The notes under the pieces are model-generated. The model had not been told where the DNA came from and did not search any database. It was given only the letters and a program-made list of their open reading frames with translations. From Corticibacter populi (GTDB lineage: Bacteria; Pseudomonadota; Gammaproteobacteria; Burkholderiales; Burkholderiaceae_C), in the NCBI RefSeq assembly GCF_004217315.1, contig NZ_SGWR01000004.1, positions 82,718 through 146,717 on the forward strand: a stretch of 64,000 nucleotides of DNA. The letters are read 5' to 3'. This document shows positions 45,190 through 54,111 of this stretch, piece after piece (position 1 is the stretch's first letter; each line of letters begins with the position of its first letter). Both the position numbers and the translations under genes were made by a program.

Positions 45190-45535
45190 CAAGAAGGTTC
45201 CAATGGTGCGTCGTGGGTGGCTGAGGCGCTGAACGAAGCCCTGTCCGAGCACAACATCCAGGTTACTGCCTGCTGCGAGGGCCAGGCGGTGGGCCAGGAA
45301 AACAACGTGGGCGTGTTCGACATCCAGCAAATCAAGGGGCTGAAGTTTGAAGGGGTGTTCTTTGTTGGCATTGGCGAGCTTGCCGCACTGCAACCATCGC
45401 TCTTCGATAAATACCTGTACGTGGGCACTGCGCGCGCAGCCACTGGCCTGGGGGGTGACCTGCGACGGTGCCGTGCCGCCCGCAATCGAGAGCCTGTGCG
45501 CCCACTTTGGCCAGGATTGGCAAGTGCCTGAATCG
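45190..45535 (+). pseudogene. UvrD-like helicase C-terminal fragment, frameshifted
   Basis: Starting at the base after the permease stop, the frame encodes GVFDIQQIKGLKFEGVFF, then DKYLYVGTARAAT, the conserved motifs V-VI region of UvrD/Rep-type helicases. The head of the enzyme is missing. At a run of six G (45450-45455) the frame breaks; removing one G restores LGVTCDGAVPPAIESL and CAHFGQDW in continuity. It is therefore a truncated, frameshifted remnant and is probably not translated. Confidence 0.8.
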
Positions 45536-45632
45536 CTCCAGGCGGCCACAGAGCAATGGGAATGGATGGATGGCCTTCGACCAAACGACAAGAAATTCCC
45601 TGCAGCGCTTCAACCTTCCTCCTGCAGTTTTT

Positions 45633-46583
45633 TCATCTACCCGGAGGCGCCGCGACGACCAGCCGGATGCCGAGGTTGCTCGGTGGCGCTCCGACCGAGC
45701 AGGCGCCCGAGCGCGCATCGCGGATGAAGTCGGGGATGAAGCTCGGGTGCTGGCCCGCCACGGCGCGGATGCCGCAGTTCTCGCTCAGTGCCAGCGGCGC
45801 GGCGCCGTCGGCCAGCGCGGTGCGTGTGTAGCAGGTGTCGGTCCACTCCCAGACGTTGCCGCCCAGATCCTCGATGCCGTATGCGTTGCGGCCGAAGTGG
45901 CCCAGCGGCTGCGGCGCAGGCTCGACGCTGGCGCGTGCCATCTCGCGCGCGTATTGCTGCAGCCAGTATTGCGCGGGGTTGTCGGGTCGGTATTCGTCCA
46001 GCGGGGCGGCTTCCTCGAAGGCATCGCCGGCCAGAAGCACCCATTCCTCGTAGCGTGGCAGGCGATAGGGCAAGCCGGTTTCCGCCGCGAGCCATTGCGC
46101 GTAGGCCTGGGCGTCCACCCAGCTCACGCCGGTGACGGGCAACTGCGCCGAGGCGCTGGCGCCGCGCCGGTCCTGACCATCGGCCGGCTTGCAGTGCTGG
46201 GCGGCGACGCAGCGCGCGTAGTCGGCCTGGCTGACCAGCTGGCGCATCACGCGCAGCGGCTGCTCGATCCGTGCCTGCTGCCAAGGTGGGGCGGCCGGAA
46301 AGCCGGCGCGTGTGAATTCGCCCACGGCCAGGAAGCGCACGGTGCCGGCCGGCACCATGACCAGGTTTGCGGATGGCTCGGTGGCCGGATCGGCGGAGGA
46401 GTCGCCGCGGCAGGCTGTCAGGGCCGTGGCACAGGCTGCGGCGCTGACCAGCATGCCGGCCAGTGCACGCGCCCGCGCCGCACTGGCTGGGCAGGGGCCG
46501 CGCGAACGGTGCGGGAGGTGCGAGGCCCCGGGCGTTGTCTCGCGGGGCAGGATGGGTGTCGAAAGGGAAGGGGGCGGGCGCAT
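45633..46583 (-). CDS. Formylglycine-generating-enzyme-like (SUMF1/PvdO) lipoprotein
   Basis: The 316-residue protein starts at 46583; a lipobox-like A-L-T-A-C follows a hydrophobic stretch, giving an unusually long n-region of about 45 residues, so a later start is possible. The FGE-sulfatase fold is clear: VMVPAGTVRF, GVSWVDAQAYAQWL, LPYRLPRYEEW and GNVWEWTDTCY. Family members modify or bind proteins in the periplasm; true FGE copper-site cysteines cannot be confirmed. It is divergent from the metN-like gene. The target protein is unknown. Confidence 0.85.
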   Translation of the reverse strand: MRPPPSLSTPILPRETTPGASHLPHRSRGPCPASAARARALAGMLVSAAACATALTACRGDSSADPATEPSANLVMVPAGTVRFLAVGEFTRAGFPAAPPWQQARIEQPLRVMRQLVSQADYARCVAAQHCKPADGQDRRGASASAQLPVTGVSWVDAQAYAQWLAAETGLPYRLPRYEEWVLLAGDAFEEAAPLDEYRPDNPAQYWLQQYAREMARASVEPAPQPLGHFGRNAYGIEDLGGNVWEWTDTCYTRTALADGAAPLALSENCGIRAVAGQHPSFIPDFIRDARSGACSVGAPPSNLGIRLVVAAPPGR

Positions 46584-46718
46584 GGACGGATTGCACCAGC
46601 GGCGCGCGGCCCGGTCTTTGCGGTGCGACAACATCCGCGCGGTCTTGTTCGGGGAGGTGACGCCGTGGAGGTGCACGGCGCTTTCGGGCCGGATGCAGGG
46701 CCATGCCACCGGCATCGG

Positions 46719-46736
46719 TTGTCAAAAGTAAGACAA
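46719..46736. promoter_or_regulatory. Small inverted repeat before metN-like gene
   Basis: TTGTC (46719-46723) and GACAA (46732-46736) flank eight bases, 37 bp before the metN start. It is short and could occur by chance. Confidence 0.25.
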
Positions 46737-46773
46737 TCGGGGGTTTCGCCGTGTCTGCCGGTTCTGCTGCTCC

Positions 46774-47646
46774 ATGACTGATTCCTCCTCCCCTCCCCAC
46801 GCGCTGATCCAGCTCGATGCCGTCAGCAAGCGTTTTGCCTTGCCCGATGGCCGCGTCTTCGAGGCCGTGCGCGCGGTGTCGCTGGACATTGCGGCTGGCC
46901 AGATTTTCGGCCTGATCGGCCAGAGCGGCGCGGGCAAATCGACGCTGCTGCGCCTGATCAACCTGCTCGAGCGCCCCGATGCCGGGCAGGTGCGCGTCGA
47001 TGGCCGCGACCTGATGGCACTCTCCAAGCGCGAGTTGCGCGCCACGCGCCAGGAGATCGGCATGATCTTCCAGCAGTTCAACCTGTTGCAGAACGCCACT
47101 GTTTCCGAGAACGTGGCGTTCCCGCTGGAACTGCATGGCCGGCGCAGCAAGGCCGAGATCGCCGCGCGCGTGCGCGAGTGCCTGGACCTGGTGGGGCTGG
47201 CCGACAAGGCCGGCAGCTACCCGGCCCAGCTCTCGGGCGGGCAGAAGCAGCGCGTGGCGATTGCCCGCGCGCTGGCGCCGCGCCCCAAGGTGCTGCTGTG
47301 CGACGAGCCGACCTCGGCGCTCGATACCGAAACCACCCGCTCGGTGCTGCAGACGCTGCGCGAGATCAATGCGCGGCTGGGCGTGACCATCGTCATCGTC
47401 ACCCATGAGCTCTCGGTGGTGCAGGCACTGTGCCAGCGCGTGGCCATCGTCGAGGCCGGACGCATCGCCGAGCAATTCGATGTGGACGACCTGCAGACGC
47501 CGCGCCGCAGCGCGCTGGGCCGCGAACTGGCCGAGGAACAGCTCAGCGTGCAGATCCTGCGCGAGCACGCCGCGCGCATTGCCGCCGCGGCGCGCGCGGG
47601 CGTGCCACTGGCGGCTGCTGCCGCCGATCCTGCCATCGATGCCTGA
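46774..47646 (+). CDS. metN: Methionine-type ABC importer ATPase (MetN-like), no NIL domain
   Basis: The 290-residue ATPase has Walker A GQSGAGKST near 49-57, signature LSGGQKQRVAIARAL and Walker B LLCDEPTSALD. It matches the MetN branch, but ends about 45 residues after the ATPase core, whereas MetN usually has a C-terminal NIL domain (total about 340) that senses methionine. The tail here is Ala-rich. The permease and receptor genes follow, so it belongs to a D-/L-methionine-type uptake system; methionine itself is inferred. Confidence 0.9.
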   Translation: MTDSSSPPHALIQLDAVSKRFALPDGRVFEAVRAVSLDIAAGQIFGLIGQSGAGKSTLLRLINLLERPDAGQVRVDGRDLMALSKRELRATRQEIGMIFQQFNLLQNATVSENVAFPLELHGRRSKAEIAARVRECLDLVGLADKAGSYPAQLSGGQKQRVAIARALAPRPKVLLCDEPTSALDTETTRSVLQTLREINARLGVTIVIVTHELSVVQALCQRVAIVEAGRIAEQFDVDDLQTPRRSALGRELAEEQLSVQILREHAARIAAAARAGVPLAAAAADPAIDA

Positions 47647-47694
47647 TGCTCCGCCCGCCGCTCGCATTCACCCCCATCCCTTGCACCATTTGCC

Positions 47695-48357
47695 ATGTCT
47701 GACAACCTGATCGCCCTGCTGCCCGAACTGTGGGTGGCCATTGGACAAACCTTTCTCATGCTGGGCATCGGCCTGGCTGCCGCCATCGTGCTGGGCGGAC
47801 CGCTGGGGGTGCTGCTGTTCCTGCTCAGCCCGGGCCAGTCGCTGGCCCACCGGCCGGCCTATCTGGTGCTGAGCTGGATCGTCAACACGGTGCGCTCGTT
47901 CCCGTTCATCATCCTGCTGGTGGCGCTGGTGCCGTTCACGCGGGTGGTCACCGGCACCTCGATCGGGCCGCTGGCGGCGGCCGTGCCGCTGTCGGTCGCG
48001 GCCATCCCGTACTTTGCGCGGCTGGTCGAGCAAAGCATCCGTGAGGTGCCGCGCGGCGTCATCGAGGCCGCGCATGCCATGGGCGCCTCCGAGCTGCAGA
48101 TCGTCTGGCGCGTGCTGGTGCGCGAGGCGCGCTCGGGCCTGGTGCTGGCGCTGACGGTGCTGGCCGTGAGCTTCCTGTCGTACTCGGCCATTGCCGGGGT
48201 GGTCGGCGGTGGCGGCATCGGCGACCTGGCGATCCGCTACGGCTACTACCGCTTCCAGACCGATGTGATGCTGCTGACGGTGGCCTTGCTGATCGTGCTG
48301 GTGCAGATCATCCAGTTCGGCGGCAACGCGCTGGCGAGCCGGCTGGACAAGCGCTGA
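47695..48357 (+). CDS. metI: Methionine-type ABC importer permease (MetI-like)
   Basis: The 220-residue protein has about five membrane helices and the EAA loop (EVPRGVIEAAHAMGASELQI) that contacts the ATPase. Length and pattern are as in MetI. The gene lies 48 bp after the ATPase gene and 119 bp before the receptor gene. Confidence 0.93.
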   Translation: MSDNLIALLPELWVAIGQTFLMLGIGLAAAIVLGGPLGVLLFLLSPGQSLAHRPAYLVLSWIVNTVRSFPFIILLVALVPFTRVVTGTSIGPLAAAVPLSVAAIPYFARLVEQSIREVPRGVIEAAHAMGASELQIVWRVLVREARSGLVLALTVLAVSFLSYSAIAGVVGGGGIGDLAIRYGYYRFQTDVMLLTVALLIVLVQIIQFGGNALASRLDKR

Positions 48358-48476
48358 GCGGGGTGCGGGTCTGCGCTTTTGCCTGCGGTTGTCGGCCTGG
48401 GGCGCCGTCCATGCGTTGAGGATGGATGGGCCTGCAGGTGTCCGTTTTCCCTTTTTGCTTTTTTGAGGAGTTTCCC

Positions 48477-49292
48477 ATGTCCCTTCTTCGTCGCCATCTC
48501 GTTCTGGCCGCTGCGGCCGCCAGCCTGGGTCTGGCCAGCCTTGCCGCGCAGGCTGCCGATCCGGCCAAGCCGAATCTGACACTGGGCGCCACCGCCGGCT
48601 ACAACTACGATGTGCTCAAGAAGGCCATCGCACCGCAGCTCGAAAAAGAGGGCTACAAGGTCCGGCTGGTCGAATTCAACGACTACGTGCAGCCCAACCT
48701 GGCCCTGGCGCAGGGCTCGCTCGACGCCAACCTGTTCCAGCACATCACCTATCTGAACCGCTTCAAGGCCGACCAGAAGCTCGACCTGGTGGATCTGGTG
48801 CAAAGCACCACGGCGCCGATGGGCATCTATTCCGAAAGCCGCAAGAGCCTGGCCGAGTTGCAGGACGGGGACCGCGTGACGCTGCCCAACGACCCGAGCA
48901 ACCTGGCGCGCGCGCTGCAGCTGCTGGTGCAGCAGGACCTGATCACGGTCAAGGCCGACATCGATCCGCTGCGGGTGAGCGAGCGTGATGTGGTCGAGAA
49001 CCCGAAGAAGCTGCGCTTCCAGCCCATCGAGGCCGCGCAGCTGCCACGCACGCTGGGCGATGCGGCCATTGCCATCGTGCCGGGCAACTTCGCCACGGCC
49101 GCCGGGTTGGCTTTCACCAGCGCGCTGGCGCTGGAACAACCCCCGGTGGCCTACCAGCAGGTGGTGGCCGTGCGCCAGGGCGACGAAGCCAAACCCTGGG
49201 CCCAGGACCTGAAGAAGGCCTTCCAGTCGCCGTTCTTCAAGCAAGTGCTGGACGCCGAGTTCCCGGGCTATACGCGGCCGGCCGGTCTGTGA
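48477..49292 (+). CDS. metQ: MetQ/NlpA family substrate-binding protein
   Basis: The protein is 271 residues from 48477, with a GAGGAG site. Signal peptide cleavage fits A-A-Q-A-A near residue 26, with no lipobox Cys, so it appears soluble rather than a lipoprotein as most MetQ are. Family motifs include YNYDVLKKAI, DANLFQHITYLN, TLPNDPSNLARAL and AIVPGNFA. It completes the importer operon, which ends at a clear terminator. Confidence 0.92.
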   Translation: MSLLRRHLVLAAAAASLGLASLAAQAADPAKPNLTLGATAGYNYDVLKKAIAPQLEKEGYKVRLVEFNDYVQPNLALAQGSLDANLFQHITYLNRFKADQKLDLVDLVQSTTAPMGIYSESRKSLAELQDGDRVTLPNDPSNLARALQLLVQQDLITVKADIDPLRVSERDVVENPKKLRFQPIEAAQLPRTLGDAAIAIVPGNFATAAGLAFTSALALEQPPVAYQQVVAVRQGDEAKPWAQDLKKAFQSPFFKQVLDAEFPGYTRPAGL

Positions 49293-49323
49293 GCTTCTGA
49301 ACAAGCCCTTACGCAGAAACGGC

Positions 49324-49351
49324 AACGGCGGCCTGCATGGCCGCCGTTTTT
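49324..49351 (+). terminator. Intrinsic terminator of the met-type importer operon
   Basis: AACGGCGGCC (49324-49333) pairs perfectly with GGCCGCCGTT (49339-49348) around TGCAT, followed by a run of T to 49351. It lies 31 bases after the receptor stop and faces ribE. Confidence 0.92.
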
Positions 49352-49379
49352 CATGGCAGCAGAGGTATCGGTGGGACGC

Positions 49380-50003
49380 TCACCCGGCCTTCGGTTCGAG
49401 CATCCGCGCCACATAGCGCGCGATCACATCCACCTCCAGATTCACTGCGCTGCCTACCCGCAGCAGGCGCAGCGTGGTGTGCTCGACGGTGTGGGCGATC
49501 AGGTTGATGCTGAATTCGCAGCCATCCGGCAGATCCTCGACGGTGTTGACCGTAAGGCTGACGCCCTGCACCGTGATCGAGCCCTTGTAGGCCAGGTAGC
49601 GGCCCAGTTCGGCGGGGGCGAGGATGCGCAGTTCATGGCTTTCGCCCACCGGCGCGAAGTGGCTGACGGTGCCGATACCATCGACGTGGCCGGAGACGAT
49701 GTGGCCGCCGAGCCGGTCAGCGGCGCGCAGGGCTTTCTCCAGGTTGACCTCGCCGGGCTGGTCGAGACCGGCCGTCAGGCGCAGCGATTCGGCCGAAATC
49801 TCGATGGTGAAGATGCTCTCTTCCAGCGCCAGGCCGGTCACCGTCATGCAGGCGCCATTGAGCGCGATGCTGTCGCCCAGCGCCACGTCGTCGAGATAGC
49901 CTTCGGGCGTGGCGATGTGCAGGCGCTTGCCATGCGCGGCACTCTCGCCCAGGTTTTCGACGGTCTGAATCCGGCCCACGGCCGTGATGATGCCGGTGAA
50001 CAT
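49380..50003 (-). CDS. ribE: Riboflavin synthase alpha chain
   Basis: This 207-residue enzyme has two lumazine-binding beta-barrel repeats, each starting with an F-T-G or S-G-H-V-D type motif (MFTGII at the start; GGHIVSGHVDGIG near 98). It dismutates two 6,7-dimethyl-8-ribityllumazine into riboflavin. No FMN riboswitch is visible in the short upstream gap. It is convergent with the met-type operon and divergent from the DUF945 gene. Confidence 0.95.
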   Translation of the reverse strand: MFTGIITAVGRIQTVENLGESAAHGKRLHIATPEGYLDDVALGDSIALNGACMTVTGLALEESIFTIEISAESLRLTAGLDQPGEVNLEKALRAADRLGGHIVSGHVDGIGTVSHFAPVGESHELRILAPAELGRYLAYKGSITVQGVSLTVNTVEDLPDGCEFSINLIAHTVEHTTLRLLRVGSAVNLEVDVIARYVARMLEPKAG

Positions 50004-50191
50004 GCGTGCAATCCTCTGCTTTCCGGTGGTTTGATCGGGTTCCGAATGGCTGCTGCCAGTCTCCCCAGACCGCCATGATAAGCACCTGGCGGCGGCGCGC
50101 CGGCAAGCTGTGGAACAATGCCCCGCTCAACATGGATTTGGCACGAGGCCTGCGCCCGCGGTGGTTGGACAGGCTCTCAGGAAAGGAGCAC

Positions 50192-51577
50192 ATGAGCAAG
50201 AGCATCAAACTGGTGGCCGGCGTGGCCTTGCTGGGGCTGGCCTATGGCGCCACGGCCTGGTACATGGGTGGGCGCATCGAGGCGCAACTGCGCGATGGTC
50301 ATGAGCATCTGACCGAATACCTGGGCATGCCGGTGACGCTGGCCGATTACCAGCGCGGGCTGTTGCATTCGGTCGCCCGCACGCAGGTGGTGCTGCCGCC
50401 CGAGTGGGGCGGCGCCACCATCACCTTGCGCCACCAGATCGAGCATGGCCCGCTGCCGGGCCTGCGGCGTCTGGGCCTGGCCTCCATCGAATCGCAGCCG
50501 GAACTCTCCGATGCCACGCGTGCGCTTTTGCAGCCGTCGATCGGCACGGCCGCGCCGGTTTCCATGCACACCCGGATCGGCTGGAGCGGCGATGGCGAGC
50601 TGGAGCTTGCCAGCCTGGATATCCGCCTCAAGAACCCGGACGATGCGGGCGAAGCGCAGCTCTTGCCGCTGCAGTACCGGATGCGCTTTGGTGCGGACCT
50701 CGCCAGCCTCGATGCCAGCCTGCAATGGCCGGGCATGCAAACCCGCGCCCCCAATGGCGAGCGGTTCCAGTTGCAGGGGCTCAGCGGCACCGACCAGTAT
50801 GTGCTGCAGCCGGGCACCCGCTATACCTTCCTGGGGCGCAGTGATTACCGGCTCGAACGCCTGCTGTATGTCGCCATGGCCACTGCCACCGCCGAGGATC
50901 TGCCCGGCCATCTGCCAGACGATCCCGATCAGCGCAGCACCGCTGGACTGGCGCTGCGCGATGTCCAGTTGCAGATGGAGGCCACGGAAGAGGGCGGCCT
51001 GATGGACATGCTCCTGCGCATGAGTGCGCAGGAGCTGCAGCTCGATGGCGAGGCCTTCGCTCCGCTGCAGTGGGACATGTCACTGCGCAAGACGCACGTG
51101 CCGACCTACGAACAGTTCTATGCGGCCTTCTCGTCGCTGTTGCAGAGCGAGGACCCGGTCGCGGCTTTCGGGCGGCTCGATGCCCAGGAGCAGGAGCGCT
51201 TCCGGCAGCAGGCGGCGGCATTGTTCGCACATGGCCTGGAGCTGCGCCTCGATGAGCTGAGCTTTCGCCTGCCCGAGGGCGTGGTGCGTGCCGATGCCAG
51301 CGTGAGCGCGCCCACGCTCACTGCCAATGACCTCAGCTTTCTGCCTTTCAGCCTGCTCGCCAAGCTGCAGTTTCAGGCGCACCTGTCGGTGCCCGAGGCG
51401 GCGCTGGTGCGCCTGGGCCTCTACGACGCCGAATCCTTGCAGGCGCTGGTCGATCAGGGCGTGGCCGAGCGCGAGGGAGATGCGCTGAAGACGGCCATTT
51501 CCTATCTGCGTGGCCTCAGCACCATCAATGGCCAACCGGTCGACCCGGCGGCGCTCGGCGGGCTGCTGCCGTATTGA
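50192..51577 (+). CDS. YdgA family protein (DUF945)
   Basis: The 461-residue protein starts at 50192 after AAAGGAG. An N-terminal hydrophobic segment (residues 5-25) anchors or exports it. The remainder is a beta-rich DUF945 domain with repeated strand pairs, followed by the usual C-terminal helical part with a DALKTAISYLRG segment. YdgA-like proteins lie in the periplasm attached to the inner membrane, and their role is not established. Confidence 0.85.
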   Translation: MSKSIKLVAGVALLGLAYGATAWYMGGRIEAQLRDGHEHLTEYLGMPVTLADYQRGLLHSVARTQVVLPPEWGGATITLRHQIEHGPLPGLRRLGLASIESQPELSDATRALLQPSIGTAAPVSMHTRIGWSGDGELELASLDIRLKNPDDAGEAQLLPLQYRMRFGADLASLDASLQWPGMQTRAPNGERFQLQGLSGTDQYVLQPGTRYTFLGRSDYRLERLLYVAMATATAEDLPGHLPDDPDQRSTAGLALRDVQLQMEATEEGGLMDMLLRMSAQELQLDGEAFAPLQWDMSLRKTHVPTYEQFYAAFSSLLQSEDPVAAFGRLDAQEQERFRQQAAALFAHGLELRLDELSFRLPEGVVRADASVSAPTLTANDLSFLPFSLLAKLQFQAHLSVPEAALVRLGLYDAESLQALVDQGVAEREGDALKTAISYLRGLSTINGQPVDPAALGGLLPY

Positions 51578-51640
51578 TGCATTGACGTGTGGAGGGGTGG
51601 TCGCGTGCGTGAGCCCGCGTGCGGCCTTGAGCCTGGGTCG

Positions 51641-52849
51641 TCAGCGCCGCACGCGCGTCAGCGCCAGCATGGCCAGGCCGCCGGCGACCAGGCCCCAGAA
51701 AGCCGCGCCGATGCCGGCCACACTCAGGCCCGAGGCGGTCACCAGGAAGGCGATCACGGCCGGCTCGCGGCTGGCTTCGTCCTTGAGGGCCGTCAGCAGG
51801 CTGCTGGCGATGGTGCCCAGCAGCGCGATGCCGGCAATGGCCATGATCAATTCTCGCGGGAAAGCCGAGAACAGCGCCACGACCGCGCCGCCGAGCAGCC
51901 CGATGGCCAGGTAGAACAGGCCGGCGGCCATGGCGGCAACGTAACGCCGGGCCGGGTCATCATGGGCCTCGCGCCCCATGCTGATGGCCGCCGAGATGGC
52001 CGCGAGGTTGATCGCATAGGCGCCGAACGGCGCCAGCAGCAGGTTGACCATGCCGATGAAGCCGATGACCGGCGAGACCGGCAGCGCATAGCCCGAGGCA
52101 CGGGCCACCACCACACCGGGTATGTTCTGCGAGGTCATGGTGACGATGAAGAGCGGCAGTGCGATGCTGAAGAGGGCGCTGACGGAGAAGGCCGGCATGG
52201 TGAACACCGGCCGGGCCAGTTGCCACTGCAGGTTCTCGGTGTGCAGCAGGCCGCTGGCGGCCGCCACCAGCACGCCGGTGGCCAGCGTGGCGATCACGGC
52301 ATAGCGCGCAAACCACATGCGCCCGGCAAAATAGGCCACCAGCATTGCCAGCACCAGCACCGGCTGCGTCTCGATGGCCAGGAAGGCATCGAGACCAAAG
52401 CGCAGCAGTACCCCCGCGAGCATGCCCGAGGCCAGGGCCATCGGAATGCGGTTCATGGCCTTCTCGAACCAGCCGGTCAGGCCGGCCACCGCGATCAGCA
52501 GCGCCGAGATGACGAAGGCACCGATCACCTCCGGCATCGGCAGCCCCAGCGCGCTGCCCATCAGCATGGCCGCGCCGGGCGTGGACCAGGCCGTCACCAC
52601 CGGCATGCGCAGCCGCAGCGAAGGCAGGAAGCAGGTCACGCCCATGCCCAACCCCAGTGCCCACAGCCACGAACCCATCTCTGCTGCGCTGGCACCCAGT
52701 GCCTGCGCGGCCTGGAAGACGATCACCGCTGAACTGGTGTAGCCCACCAACACGGTGATGAAGCCGGCCACGATGGCCGAGAGTGAAACATCGTGCAGGA
52801 TGGAGCGACGGCCCGGCAGCGCGGGGGGAATAACAGGCGTTGGAGACAT
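51641..52849 (-). CDS. benE: Benzoate/H+ symporter family transporter BenE
   Basis: This 402-residue inner-membrane protein has about twelve hydrophobic helices. Motifs such as VLVGYTSSAVIVFQAA, AWSTPGAAML and VTMTSQNIPG are typical of BenE-family proton-coupled carriers for benzoate or similar aromatic acids. No aromatic catabolic genes are adjacent, so the substrate is not certain. It is divergent from the 53122 catabolic cluster. Confidence 0.92.
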   Translation of the reverse strand: MSPTPVIPPALPGRRSILHDVSLSAIVAGFITVLVGYTSSAVIVFQAAQALGASAAEMGSWLWALGLGMGVTCFLPSLRLRMPVVTAWSTPGAAMLMGSALGLPMPEVIGAFVISALLIAVAGLTGWFEKAMNRIPMALASGMLAGVLLRFGLDAFLAIETQPVLVLAMLVAYFAGRMWFARYAVIATLATGVLVAAASGLLHTENLQWQLARPVFTMPAFSVSALFSIALPLFIVTMTSQNIPGVVVARASGYALPVSPVIGFIGMVNLLLAPFGAYAINLAAISAAISMGREAHDDPARRYVAAMAAGLFYLAIGLLGGAVVALFSAFPRELIMAIAGIALLGTIASSLLTALKDEASREPAVIAFLVTASGLSVAGIGAAFWGLVAGGLAMLALTRVRR

Positions 52850-52992
52850 GCTTGGCTTTCTGGGACGGCGGCATTATGCGCCGCGGTCGTGGCGGGCATC
52901 TGCTGATCGGCTCAAGCGGATGGTCGACACACGGGATGGGCCAGGCCGTTGATCCGCTGGATTGGGGCGCCTGGTTGCAGTGGTCGGTCCAC

Positions 52993-53011
52993 TGATTCAA
53001 TTCCTGAATCA
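52993..53011. promoter_or_regulatory. Inverted repeat upstream of the catabolic cluster, possible LysR site
   Basis: TGATTCA (52993-52999) and TGAATCA (53005-53011) flank five bases and contain a T-N11-A core typical of LysR boxes. The site is 111 bp upstream of the DHDPS-family start. The likely regulator is the LysR at 56296. Confidence 0.5.
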
Positions 53012-53121
53012 CTGAATCCGATCTTCGCATTGGACGGGGACAGGCCTGCGCGGGCCTAATGGCTTCTCAACGCCGGTCGTGCATGGACCGGTCCGAATGA
53101 CAATAACTGGACGAGACACCA

Positions 53122-54033
53122 ATGCGCCACACCACCGCCGAGCTGCGAACCGCCCTGAATGGCATCTCGGGTATTCTGGTCACCCCCTTCGACGGCGATG
53201 ACACGCTGGTGCCCGACCGGCTCGCTCCCATCGTCGATCGCGCCATCGAGGCAGGTGTTCACGTGCTGGTGGCCAACGGCAACACCAGCGAATTCTATGG
53301 ACTGACGACCCGGGAAGCCGAGCAAATGGTGCAGGCGGTTGCTGGGCATATTGCCGGCCGTGTGCCGCTGCTTGCCGGCGTCGGCCGCAGCTTGCATGAT
53401 GCGCTGACCTTGGCGCGCGCCTCGCAGGATGCGGGTGCGAGTGCGTTGATGGTTCATCAGCCGCCCGATCCGTTCGTCGCCCCGCGGGGCGTGGTTTCCT
53501 ATGTGCAGCGCATCGCGCAAGAGGTCGGCGACCTGCCGCTGGTGCTGTACCTGCGTGACGATGGCATCGGCCTGGACGCCATCACCGAGCTGTGCGCCAT
53601 TCCGCAGGTCATTGGCGTGAAGTGGGCTTCCCCCACGCCGCTGCGATTGGCGCAAGCCATGGCCCGCACCCGTGATCATGACATCGCCTGGGTCGGCGGG
53701 CTGGCCGAACACTGGGCGCCGCCGTTCTACGCGGTCGGTTCGCGCGGCTTCACCTCTGGCCTGATCAATGTGCGGCCGGCCCATTCGGTGGCGATTCACT
53801 CGGCACTGGAGGCCGGCGACTATCCCAGGGCCATGCAGCTCATTCGCGGCATGGCTGAATTCGAGGCTTTGCGCGCCGAGGAGCGCAACGGCACCAATGT
53901 CACCGTTGTCAAACGCGCCCTGCAGCTGCAGGGCAACGACTGTGGTGCTGTGCGTGCTCCGGGTGCCTGGCCCCTGTCTGACAAGGCGGAGGACACGCTG
54001 CGCCGCCTGTTGGAAGAGTGGGATCTGGCCTGA
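53122..54033 (+). CDS. Dihydrodipicolinate synthase/N-acetylneuraminate lyase family protein
   Basis: The 303-residue TIM-barrel class I aldolase has Schiff-base Lys 167 (IGVKWAS), catalytic Tyr 143 and GNTSEF at 53-58. The neighbours argue against lysine synthesis. With the 2-oxoglutarate-semialdehyde-type dehydrogenase downstream, a 5-dehydro-4-deoxyglucarate dehydratase or pyrroline-hydroxycarboxylate deaminase activity is plausible, since both yield 2-oxoglutarate semialdehyde. That is inference from context; the protein alone does not decide. Confidence 0.85.
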   Translation: MRHTTAELRTALNGISGILVTPFDGDDTLVPDRLAPIVDRAIEAGVHVLVANGNTSEFYGLTTREAEQMVQAVAGHIAGRVPLLAGVGRSLHDALTLARASQDAGASALMVHQPPDPFVAPRGVVSYVQRIAQEVGDLPLVLYLRDDGIGLDAITELCAIPQVIGVKWASPTPLRLAQAMARTRDHDIAWVGGLAEHWAPPFYAVGSRGFTSGLINVRPAHSVAIHSALEAGDYPRAMQLIRGMAEFEALRAEERNGTNVTVVKRALQLQGNDCGAVRAPGAWPLSDKAEDTLRRLLEEWDLA

Positions 54034-54050
54034 GCCAGAGCCCTACTGTG

Positions 54051-54074
54051 GTGGCGCATTCCCCGGGGCGCCAC
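54051..54074 (+). other. Intercistronic hairpin
   Basis: GTGGCGC (54051-54057) pairs with GCGCCAC (54068-54074) around ten bases between the DHDPS-family and Bug genes. No T-run follows, so it may set relative mRNA stability rather than end transcription. Confidence 0.4.
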
Positions 54075-54111
54075 GAGAAGATCAATAAAACCTAATCAAA
54101 CGGAGACTTTC

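Noticed and set aside
45347-45727. 126-residue frame as an independent gene
   Set aside because: Its middle is the frameshifted continuation of the helicase fragment, and its end runs into the antisense of the FGE-like gene.
46584-46773. SAM or methionine riboswitch upstream of metN
   Set aside because: No SAM-riboswitch motifs; only a short inverted repeat is visible.
50004-50191. FMN riboswitch for ribE
   Set aside because: The gap is too short and shows none of the conserved RFN motifs.
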